This document shows, piece by piece, positions 36,878 to 47,273 of a DNA stretch of 64,000 nucleotides. Both the position numbers and the translations under genes were made by a program. Where the stretch lies: assembly GCF_025602895.1 (NCBI RefSeq), contig NW_026516217.1, positions 620,001 to 684,000 on the forward strand. Direction: 5' to 3'. Below the pieces are notes generated by a model. The model ran no database searches and was not told the DNA's origin. It saw only the letters and a list, made by a program, of their open reading frames with translations. This DNA comes from Polychytrium aggregatum (lineage: Eukaryota; Chytridiomycota; Chytridiomycetes; Polychytriales). Within the stretch, counting starts at the first letter, position 1. Each line of letters starts with the position of its first letter.

Positions 36878-37462
36878 GCACCTGACTCTCGAAGCAAGAG
36901 TGATGGAGCATGTTCAGAGTAAACGGGACAGTTTCCATTGTGTCCTTCGCATCAACCACCGCCTGTTGGTGGTCTGGGAGCACCGTCTTCAAATACAGCA
37001 TACATTCGATCCTTTGGGCAGGTCCGTGGGTCTCGCCGTCAAGACAGTTAGATTCTCCGTGGTTTCAATGGATACTCCTTCCAGGGGCATTACCAGAGGC
37101 AGCCACAGCGTCGGTCGCTTTGGACACGCTGCCTGGTCATGATTGCAATGTGGGTGGGTGTATTCAGGATGCAGAAGAGAGTGCCGTGCCTGGTTCAGGC
37201 CCACGGGAAGCGGATGCCCGGACGGTGAGGTGCCGCACTCCATGCCAATCCAGTCCGTCCAGCATGCCGGACCCTGAAAGCCAGGTCTGCGTCTGGCTTG
37301 CCAACAGGGCCTTTTCCTGCCCCCCCCCCCGCATAGCTACCGATCCCCAAACAACGGCAAGGGGCTCAAGACATGGCCTTGAGCAGTATATATCAAAAGT
37401 CCCGGTGAGGAGATCGGCCCTCCATCGCCGACAGCTCGATTTCCCAGCACTCAACAATCGAA
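36878..37462. other. Intergenic region between DUF4360 copies B and C
   Basis: 585 bp without a supported gene. It contains a run of ten C at about 37319-37330 and a TATATAT element at 37387-37393, 70 bp before copy C. Confidence 0.55.
37387..37393 (+). promoter_or_regulatory. TATA box of DUF4360 copy C
   Basis: TATATAT lies 70-76 bp upstream of the ATG at 37463. It shows the broken copy C still carries promoter-like sequence. Confidence 0.5.
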
Positions 37463-38094
37463 ATGAAGTTGCTCGCCATCGTGACTGCTCTTCTCGCCTG
37501 CTTCACCCACCGGTCCGCCCAAGCCCTTCCCTATGTGCCTTCCGGTGCCCAGGTTCTCAACATCACCTACGACGGAGTTGGATGCCCTGGCGGCTCCGTC
37601 GGCCACACCTCGTTCGGCAGTAGTACTGGATTTACCCTGATCTTTGACTCGCTCATCGCCCATGCCGATGTCAATGCCAGTATCGCCGATGCCACAAGCT
37701 CCTGCAATATCGCCATCTCTCTTGCGGTTCCATCGGGCTGGTATCTGACAGCACCGCAGATCCAAGTCCGAGGTTTCGTCGAGCTCCCTCCAGGCGGCTT
37801 GGCCTATCTGATTCAGTCCCACAGATTCAGTCCCACAGATTCAGAGGAACATCTCGACACGGCTCTAAGATTCAAGTCTTTGCCGGACCCGTTGCCGGAA
37901 GCGAGTACATGCGATCGGTCGCCTATCCGATACCGCCGTCTCCAAGCTGCCTCTCGAGCCAGAGCGGCGGAGGCTCGACCGTCGCCATCCTGGAGATTCA
38001 GACAACAGTCCGCCTCGTCGTGCCGCCCGGGTCTATCGGCCAAATCACCGTCGACTCTGAGGACAGCAGTCTTTCAGGCAATGTGTCGTGCTAA
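37463..38094 (+). pseudogene. DUF4360 copy C, frame broken by a 14-bp tandem duplication
   Basis: The first part is a normal DUF4360 protein: signal peptide (MKLLAIVTALLACFTHRSAQA), ITYDGVGCPGGSVG, FTLIFDSLIAHAD, SCNIAISLAVPSGW, IQVRGFVELPPGGL. At 37811-37844 the 14-bp unit ATTCAGTCCCACAG occurs twice and begins a third time. After it, family-like sequence continues in another frame (QVFAGPVAGSEYM, VVPPGSIGQITVDSED, ending SLSGNVSC at the stop at 38092-38094). Counting the duplication as one extra copy brings the two halves back into one frame. Read as it stands, the first frame runs on with unrelated Arg/Ser/Pro-rich sequence to 38170. It may be a real mutation, an allele, or a sequencing or assembly slip; no GT-AG intron explains it well. 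Confidence 0.78.
37811..37844. repeat. 14-bp tandem duplication inside DUF4360 copy C
   Basis: ATTCAGTCCCACAG occurs at 37811-37824 and 37825-37838, followed by a partial third copy at 37839-37844. A 14-bp step is not a multiple of three, so it shifts the frame. Confidence 0.95.
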
Positions 38095-38418
38095 AGGACA
38101 TTCGCATACTTGCAGCCCTCGCAGGCTATCTTTTACGACTCCCAGCTGCCCTGTATCTTTCCGCTCTTGACCCTGAATATACATGCTCATTCAATGCATC
38201 CGATCAGCTCAGTGTGTCCAAGGCATCCAGGGTGTTGATTCAGGACCCAAACATACAGTAGTCCATTCGGAAGTACCCTCGGCCCTGACAAATGGCGGGC
38301 TCGGATCCCAATGTTCCCGCCATCCGCTGCTGAGCCGTCGATCTGTATCCGCCGTCGTCATCGTCCACGATGTGTGCGCTTGAGCCAGCATCGTTGTCTG
38401 TACACTCAGATTTGCGTC
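38095..38418. other. Intergenic region before the MscS gene
   Basis: 324 bp between DUF4360 copy C and the channel gene. Nothing recognisable is seen apart from the presumed promoter. Confidence 0.5.
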
Positions 38419-41400
38419 ATGAATTCGCGAAGCGCTCTCATCGATTCCACCAATACATCCAGCGACAGCGTCGATGCCAACGACGCATCGGCGGTCCCTC
38501 AGGACGGGCGACGCATCTCGCTGGCCAGAGACAGAAACCCACAAAACCTGAGGATCTCGGTTCCGCGATCGACGAAAAAATCCGTGGGCTTCGCCGACTC
38601 GGTTGCTGTCGAGCGATCCGACAGCGGTGCCGCTCGCATGATCGGTCCTGACTCGATCGTGTCGATCGACGATCCGATTGCGCCGCGCGATGCTGCAAGT
38701 GGTGAGGTGCGGACGTCGCAGACTGAGACCGAGCTAAGCAGCAGCAAGGAAATGCCCGAGCTGTCGCCCCATCTGGAGATGGACAGCCCGTTTGAGTGGC
38801 ATGTCTTCAACGACCGTGAGAGCGTCTTCAGTATCTCCAAGAAGAGAGGGTAGGCAACTCGCATCGCATGCCATCGATACCGCCGGTTACCAAGAAAACC
38901 ATCCTCGTTGGATACGAGTCTCTGACTATGCTTCTGATGGGTTTGTTCCTCTCGATGCCAGCCATGTGTATCAAAAGTACAAACGATGCATGCAGAAGCT
39001 TCCGATGGGCCCGCGCTTCATTCTCTACGGCATCTTTGGCATTGCTCTCCTGGGAATTCCGGCTCTGGTGGACTATTTGGTAAATCTGCGGGCCTCGACG
39101 ACGGTGCAGGCCGATCTCCAGGTCTTCAATCTCGGCAACATGACATCGTATTCGGAGCTGCGCTCCATCAACTCGCCGTGGTCCATCGGCGGAACTGCGC
39201 TGTTTGTCTGGTCCATATTCTTTTGTATTCTCTGGGCCGTGTACTGGCTCCTCACTTATGGAGCCGCGGTGGTGCCCGAGATTCTGTCCAAGCTTTACGA
39301 TATCCTTGTCGGAGACAACAACCCGGAGGTGCACACCGTCTTTGACTACATGCGGTTCATGAAGCCGTATGTGACCTTTTTCGCCTTCGCAATCATCACC
39401 CTGGTCATGTTCGACAACACCTTTACCGGAGGAACGACGTCGAATCCCTTTGCCTTCAACGGTGGAAACAGCGTCAGCGTTAGCACCAACGGCACCGCCA
39501 GTACCAACAGTAGCATCGGCACCAACGGAACCACTCTGAACAGCAACACGACCGCCAACAACACCAACTCGACCCAAACCAACAATATCTCACAGCTCGC
39601 TCGGCTGCCCTGGCAGGTCGTCGTCCACAAACTCTTGCTCTGTCTGCTGTTTTACGCCATCATGCTTGGTGCAGAGCGACTGGTGATGCAGATCTTTTCG
39701 GTAAGTGAATCGCACCGACAAGCTGTGCCCGAGGATCACCGCCTGCCCTGGTTTCGTCACGGCGATTCTCCCGGACATGCTCCCAGCAACTGGCTGTGTC
39801 GATGCCGATTGGCAGTTCTTGCAGGGCAGCCCGTCACTCATGCCTGTCCGCTCCTGTGCACTTGAACTCACCCGCCGTCTGCTGCCGGTGCTTTCAGCTC
39901 AGCTTCCACAAAAGCACATATCAAGATCGCATCGCAAAGTACAGACACAAACACGCCATCATGGAGCATCTCAACAACGCCCGCCTGCACCACAAGCTCA
40001 ATCGCGTTACCAACGGCCAGAAGCCCGGAGAAGCGGCACCGAACGAAGCAAAGTCGCCAGTCAAGTTCCAGGCGGCCGCTCTCCGACAAATCGAGTCCAA
40101 GATACGGACGGCCAAGTATTGGGCCAAAGACGTGGGTGGACTGGTCAGTCGACTCGTGGGCACGACGCTTGGGATGGATGTCCAGATCGCAGGCGAGTCT
40201 ATCATGGTTCAGTCTCGGAAGGAAGCCGTGGCCTTGGCCAAGGGCATGTGGACTGCCTTGCGAAAGGATAAAAGGTCGATGATCCTCACCGTATCAGACT
40301 TTGAGCCGTATTTCGACACTGCCGAGGAAGCCGCCGAGGCATTTTCGATCTTTGATGCCGACGGGAATGGCGACTTGACGATGCGGGAGTTCCGAGCGGC
40401 AGTCATCAAGTTCTTTGAGGAGCGCAACTCACTCGAGATCAGTCTCCGCGACACTGGATCGACAGTTGGTAGGCTGGCGTGCTGACGGGCGATAAGCGCA
40501 AGGACAGAGCGACGACGGCTTCATGACAGATTTGTGGCGGAGTGGCGACAGAGAAGCGACACTATGACCCGCTGACTCCATCCATTCACCATGAACCCCC
40601 CCCCGACCAGGCAAACTCGATAACATGGTCATGTCGATCGTCTACATCATTGTGCTGCTCGTGTCGGTTGGGATTTGGAACATCGACATCAGTTCATTCA
40701 TGACAGCGATCGCCGCCGTGTGGCTCGGTACGCTGTTTGCCATCAGCGGCATCATCACCAATGCCGTCGAGAACATCCTCTTTCTCTTCTTTTCGCATCC
40801 CTTCGACTCTGGAGATCTGATCGAGGTGCAAGGGCAGCGATACTATGTCAAGGAGTGTAGGTGAGCTCCCCGGGGACATCTCTGTTGCCGACAACGAGCG
40901 CCGTTGAGCCAACCGCTCAATGGCTCTGCAATTCTGTGCTGAAGCAAGTCTCTTGAACATGGTCCGATCGGCACTGGCCTCTGCACTTGGATACAGAATC
41001 ATGCAGGCCAATCTCAAGCGCCAGGACGGCAAGGAAGTCTACGTCTCCAATGCGGCGCTATCGAAGCAAAAGATATCCAACATTCGCCGGTCAGGCGCCA
41101 TCACCGAGGACGTCAAATTTCAGGTGGACTTCACCACGACTCGGGCTCAGGTCGCCGAACTGCAAAAGTATATGATTGCCTTTGTCGAAGACAACGGGCG
41201 CGAGTTTAATCCCAGCATCAACTTCCATCTTGTCCAGATTCTGTCAAAGTATAGGTATAGCTGCCGAGCACCCGTTCCCACACTGCAGCACATCCTTCGT
41301 GGCTTGAATCCACCGGAGCCCGTCGCATTCAGCCGGGATGGTTCAAATCCTGCCCGCCGGTTCTGAGTGCGACGCAGGTCGCTGGCTGCTGATTGACTGA

Positions 41401-41728
41401 CTGACTGACTGACTGACTGACTGACCGGGTCCTGACTGTTGATCCGGTATGCCTGGACAGTCTCCAACTCTCCGTTACAATACCGCACAAGCACAATGGC
41501 GTGGAAATGCATCTGCTTCATGCTCGCAGGCAGCTCTTCTTCCGAGCACTGATCGACGGCCTCAGCACAGTCGGCATAAGCACTCCCGATCCCGACGATC
41601 TTTTGGTGCGGCTGAACGCTGTGCCGCCTGAAGTTTTGGGTTGGAACTCCGAGCCGAGTCAGCGGAACAGCGACGATCGCGATGACCATGTCGACGGAGC
41701 GGCTGGGGTGGACCAGAGCCATCTCTGA
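38419..41728 (+). CDS. EF-hand MscS-family mechanosensitive channel (Msy1/Msy2 type)
   Basis: Fungal MscS-like channels with an EF-hand sit in the ER membrane and adjust Ca2+ release during hypo-osmotic shock. Six exons (38419-38849, 38962-39700, 39898-40468, 40611-40860, 40997-41254, 41461-41728) join in phase to 838 residues. The N-terminus (about 145 residues) is polar. The first TM block is FILYGIFGIALLGIPALVDYL, then LFVWSIFFCILWAVYWLLTY and YVTFFAFAIITLVMF. A loop of about 45 Asn/Thr/Ser-rich residues follows, then VVHKLLLCLLFYAIML. The EF-hand is FDADGNGDLTMREF, with complete Ca2+ ligands. The MscS core follows: VYIIVLLVSVGIW, VWLGTLFAISGIITNAVENI, FSHPFDSGDLIEVQG, the beta domain ANLKRQDGKEVYVSNAALSK and RRSGAITEDVKFQVDF, and the terminal RRQLFFRALIDGLSTVGI. 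Intron 5 contains a (CTGA)n run (41393-41425). Confidence 0.93.
41393..41425. repeat. (CTGA)n microsatellite in the last MscS intron
   Basis: About eight uninterrupted CTGA/GACT units lie between the donor at 41255 and the acceptor at 41460. Confidence 0.9.
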
Positions 41729-41901
41729 TTGACAACCACACCGTGAATGGAGATCGTGGAGATCATGGAGATCGACCGGCTGTATTCAATAGTACGCCCC
41801 TCAGCTCCACAACGAAAGCAATCACACGGCTGGAATCGTACGGTCTACAGATCATCGAGCTTCAGGCCCGCAATTACTACAGAGATGTGGCATGATGTTG
41901 T

Positions 41902-41940
41902 GCACAAGATCAATTTGCCGCACAAGATCAATTTGCCGCA
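41902..41940. repeat. 18-bp direct tandem repeat (GCACAAGATCAATTTGCC), 2 copies
   Basis: Two perfect copies lie just downstream of the stop codon of the rhodanese-like gene (which ends at 41947), in its 3' UTR. Confidence 0.9.
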
Positions 41941-41946
41941 CTAGAT

Positions 41947-42789
41947 CTAGTAAGGATCGGCCCAGTACTTGGCGTTGTAGTTTTCAACAAGATCCGGCTC
42001 CTTTTGGTGCTGGTGGACCCAGTTTTCAAAGCCGCCGCGCAAGATGACGACCTCTTGCTCCTTCGCCGTACCCTCCTGGACGGCGGCATTGAGAGCTGTT
42101 CGGTAACGGCCGGCGCACTTTGGCCCACGAACTGGGTGTCGACCGGCAGCAGCGCGAGCAAGCCAGGGGGCGGTTGAGTTGGAGCAAAGATTTGGGTCAG
42201 TCGGCCGACATGCCGGAATCGTCAATGGCCTTTGGGATACCGAGACCAATGTCCCACACAATCCTCTCCCAGTGGCATTTTCCTCGCCGTCGGTAATCGA
42301 CCGCATCCTTTCTGGAGCAAGCACCATCGAGCCGGACTGGGCCTCACGTACCTTGCGAGAGAGCACAATGGAAAACAAGCTTCTTGGCGCTATTGAGCCG
42401 CTCGATCTGCGACGGCACAGTCTCGAGGAACTCGTGTGCTGGCACATTCAGGGCATTTGGGATGTTGCCGAACTGTTCGAGCGGCAGCATTGTCAGGCGA
42501 TCGCCTCTTTGAGCGCCTTGGTCGCCCTGGAGCATTGCCCCACACCTAACAACATCGATATGCAAGCCGGCGAGGTCCGCGATACCTTGAAGTCCTCATC
42601 CCGGACATCGACGACGAGATAGTCGACGCCGCTTCTGAGGGCTGGATTGCGGATATCCTTGACGAGTTCACTTGCATCGATATACTGGGGCGCGGACATG
42701 CTGCTGGTGAGTTTTCTGGCGGCCGGTGGCTGCAGGATGGTCTTGAGGGATCGGTCTGCGATCGAGCGGACAAAGGCGACACGCAACAT
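41947..42789 (-). CDS. Cdc25/arsenate-reductase-like rhodanese-domain protein, possible mitochondrial presequence
   Basis: Small single-domain Cdc25-like rhodaneses (fungal Ych1/Arr2/Ibp1 type) are phosphatases or arsenate reductases using a CX5R loop. Three exons on the minus strand (42789-42586, 42472-42352, 42131-41947) join in phase to 169 residues. The domain shows IDASELVKDI, VDYLVVDVRDEDF, GNIPNALNVPAHEF and LVFHCALSQVRGPKCAGRYR, giving HC(X5)R with all catalytic residues. The C-terminus has VVILRGGFENWV and NYNAKYWADPY. The first ATG gives about 36 extra residues, Arg/Ser-rich and amphipathic (MLRVAFVRSIADRSLKTIL), resembling a mitochondrial targeting sequence; a second Met (MSAPQYIDASE) would start a cytosolic form. 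Whether it reduces arsenate or removes phosphate cannot be decided by eye. Confidence 0.88.
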
Positions 42790-43135
42790 TGACGGAGAGA
42801 GAGCTTGAACGAACCGCCTGTTGCGAAGAGCCAAGCCGAACCCCCCCTCGCTCCCTCACCCGTCGATGTCGCCATGCTGCGATGCAGCGTGCCCACCCCC
42901 AGCCCGTGCAGCGTCGTCATCGCCGGCTGCTCGAGAGTCGCCATCTGTTGGCCCTTATGCTGCTCGAGAAACAGCTGCGACCAGCGATCAAATACAATCC
43001 CACGGGCTGCTTCAATCACAGAGCCAGCTCGCTCTCCAGCAGGATGGGAGTCGGGGCGCCGATGTGCCCAGCAGCATGGGCAGGTCAGAAGCTGCCGCTT
43101 CTTTATTAGGTAGAACCTGTGTAGCCCGCCGGTAA
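42790..43135. other. Intergenic region between rhodanese-like and thymidylate synthase genes
   Basis: 346 bp containing the promoter of the rhodanese-like gene and the 3' end of the thymidylate synthase gene, both on the minus strand. No gene is seen. Confidence 0.5.
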
Positions 43136-44603
<1,468 letters not shown>

Positions 44604-45970
44604 ATGATTGGAACTATCTTTGCCTGGGTCGCAGTGTGCTCGCTGGCCACGTTCCTGGTCCCGTTTGTGATCTCTCTGTACTTGCCCGTGCAGAACCTGA
44701 AGAAAAAGTACAATGCCGAGTGGGCCCTCGTCACTGGTAGGCGCCGCCCATCCTCGCCATCCCGCACAGGCGCTTGATCCCGCACTCAGCAGGGAGCTTG
44801 AGTTCTCAACGCCGTCTCGTTGTCGTCCGTTTCTTGTCAGGTGGCTCCTCGGGTATCGGCCTGGCTATTGCCCGCCGCTGCGCCGAGCAGGGCATCAATG
44901 TCGTCATCGTTGCGCTTCCGAACGAACTCTTGAAGCAAGCCATGACCGAGCTCCAGCGTGACTTTCCGCAGCGCAAGTTCATTGCTGTCGAGGCCGATCT
45001 TTCCAAGGATGGATTCATGGATGGCGTCATCAAGGCTACCGACGGGTTGGACATCCAGCTGATCTTCAGCAATGCCGGTACGAGCCTGGTAGCATGAGCC
45101 ATACAGCTACGCTGGTGGCAGTAGCGGTTCGGGTCAAGCGACACCGAACCTGTGCCCTGCCCTGTGTGCATCCGCACAGTAGATTCGGCATGCAAGCCTG
45201 ATCCTCTGCCATCGACAGGCTACATCGTGACCTCCTTCTTTGCCGAGACCCCCCTTGAAACCGTCCTGGCCAACTACAACACCAACGCCACCGCCTCGAT
45301 CAAGATCGCCCACCACTTTTCTCGCAAGCTCATTGCCAAGAAGCTCAAAGGCTTCATCTGCTTCACCAGCTCTGGCGCCGCCTATTTGCCCACGCCCTTG
45401 ACCTCCATGTATGGCCCCACCAAAGTCTTCCTGACGGTAAGTGTACTCATTCGGCACCATGGACTGCGAGCACGGACAATCCTGTCCGCAAAGAACTGCC
45501 TGCTAACCGTCCCCCCCCCATCTCATCCCGCCTCCCCACTGCCCGCACCTTCCAGAACCTGGGTGCTGCTCTGGCCGCCGAGCTCCGCCCCGAGGGCGTT
45601 GATGTTATGGTCGTCCACCCGAGCCCGATCGCCTCCAACTTCTACAAGAACTCCTGTATGTTTTCTTCCACTCGCCTGGCTGCATTCGATAATCTGCATT
45701 CCGAGCTAACCAACCGATTGCTGTTACACCGCAGCTCTGGATATCGTCGTGCTCTTCAAGAAGACTGCCGCAAGCCCCTCGGTCATCTCGGATGCCATCT
45801 GCCGAAACGCCGGCTACTTTACCCTTGTCGACGACGGCTACTTTGGCGTCACCACCAAGCTCATCCTCAAGGTCCTGGATTGGTCGCTCTTTGGCGAGAT
45901 CATGAAGTTTGCCGTCCCCATCACCGGCGACTACAAGCAGCTCAAGGCCAAGGCTCAGAAGACCAACTGA
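44604..45970 (+). CDS. Short-chain dehydrogenase/reductase with N-terminal membrane anchor
   Basis: This is a Rossmann-fold NAD(P)-dependent oxidoreductase. Five exons (44604-44736, 44841-45077, 45219-45436, 45556-45655, 45735-45970) join in phase to 307 residues. The N-terminus is a membrane anchor (IFAWVAVCSLATFLVPFVIS). The cofactor motif is ALVTGGSSGIGLAIARRCA, followed by INVVIVALPNE. The Asn-Ala-Gly motif is LIFSNAGYIVT. The catalytic Ser and Tyr-x3-Lys are in FTSSGAAYLPTPLTSMYGPTK. The post-catalytic VVHPSPIASNFYKNS replaces the usual PG motif with PSP. The anchor and VHPSPI resemble membrane SDRs such as 3-ketoacyl-CoA or ketosphinganine reductases, but the ALPNE segment fits neither well, so the substrate is left open. 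Confidence 0.9.
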
Positions 45971-46104
45971 GCCCCGATCCAACCCAGCCCGCATACGAAC
46001 GAATGGTTTTGTTGTCTGCTCATCCGAACAGTCCGATCGCAGTATCGAGATGTCCTGGGGAAAATACACCTGTATCCCAGCCAATTTAGAGCGTTGCTGT
46101 GGCC

Positions 46105-46200
46105 TTGATTCGTGACCCTGCCCATGATTCGTGCTCATGATTCGTGATCTTGCTCATGATTCGTGCCCGAGGTCATGACCATGATTCGAGATCGTGATCG
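46105..46200. repeat. Imperfect repeat of CATGATTCGTG (about 6 copies)
   Basis: Units with spacing of 11-21 bp lie immediately downstream of the SDR gene. Confidence 0.75.
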
Positions 46201-47030
46201 CGGCGGATACGGCGCTGCACATCCATGGACCTACCCTCTGGGACGCAGTGCAGCGACTGTGAAGGCTGCTCGATCGAGAACCGCACCTCGACCGCTCTTG
46301 GGGCGACGGCATGGGATCCTCATCCTGCTTGATTGTGTCTCCAGGCGACCACCATGCCGGGAGGGGGAGGGAGATGGCAGCTGGACGCAAGAGGCAAGGG
46401 GGCAAGGGGCAAGGGATGGTCAGCAGCAACCTGCGACGGCGGTCAACTGCCGAGCGCAATCTGCTCTTGTGGATGGGGTATGCTTTCCTCGGGTGCACTC
46501 CATCGGGCACTCTCCTCGGGCTGGGAAAGCAGCGGAGGTTGCTGGTGCCGCTTGTCTCGCTTCCCTCTTGCTCCAGTCACTGCTGCCTCCTCTGGATCTC
46601 CCCCACACACGCAACCATAACCCTTCATACGAGCATCATATCTATTGCATGCCGGTGCGGATTATGGGATCACTCAAACGCAAGAGCATCCGTTCTGCGA
46701 TCAGCTGTTATCTGGGTTGCATGATGCCTCGGCAGCAATCCCCGACCCGGCAGCAATCCTCGACCCGGCATCCTTTCACTACTTCCCTCCCCAACATCCT
46801 CGCCCTGTTTGTTGAGTGACTGATGCCGATCTGCTCGGTGGGTCTGCTGCTTCTGGGGGACAGAGGTCCGCCCCGCCTCGGATGGTTTCGTTGGGAGCTG
46901 GGCAGCGAGAGGGGAGTCCCGCGGGTTGCCTTGGCCCCTTCCAACAGCAACGGGACTGGGACAGCGACCAAGCCGATCCGGCCTCCCTCTCCCTCCGGTC
47001 ATGAGTCTCTCCGCTGTGTCGAGTCAAGCA

Positions 47031-47037
47031 TATATAT
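47031..47037 (+). promoter_or_regulatory. TATA box candidate of the orphan gene
   Basis: TATATAT lies 237 bp upstream of the chosen ATG at 47274. It makes the upstream part of the open frame (from 46926) unlikely to be translated. Confidence 0.45.
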
Positions 47038-47273
47038 CGCGGCACCTCCCGCCCAAGCGGGTTCTTGTCCTGGGGATGCCGCAACCTCTATTGCCGCTGC
47101 CGACCCTGCTTTTGGTCCGATCCGGCCTCCTCGTCGTCTCCAGAGCGCTCCTTTGCCGAGCAAGATCCTTCCGGCTCGCTGACAGAAAGCCCGTCGAAAG
47201 CGCATCGTCTGGCCACACCCGGCGACAACAATCCTCGGCAGCCCCTTCTGCAACAGGCATCTCCATCTCCATC

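Larger units (their letters stand above)
45971..47273. other. Long intergenic region before the orphan gene at 47274
   Basis: 1.3 kb without a supported gene. It holds a CATGATTCGTG-type imperfect repeat (46105-46200), G-rich and AGGGGCAAGG tracts near 46365-46420, a short CCCGACCCGGCAGCAAT duplication near 46740-46768, and a TATATAT element at 47031-47037. Open frames of 60-220 codons on both strands have no recognisable pattern. Confidence 0.55.

Noticed and set aside
37463-38170. Uninterrupted 235-codon reading of DUF4360 copy C
   Set aside because: After the 14-bp duplication this frame is Arg/Ser/Pro-rich and unlike DUF4360, while the family-like end lies in another frame.
41255-41460. 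Read-through of the MscS frame to a stop near 41366
   Set aside because: The donor at 41255 and acceptor at 41460 restore the conserved MscS C-terminus in phase, whereas read-through gives unrelated sequence.
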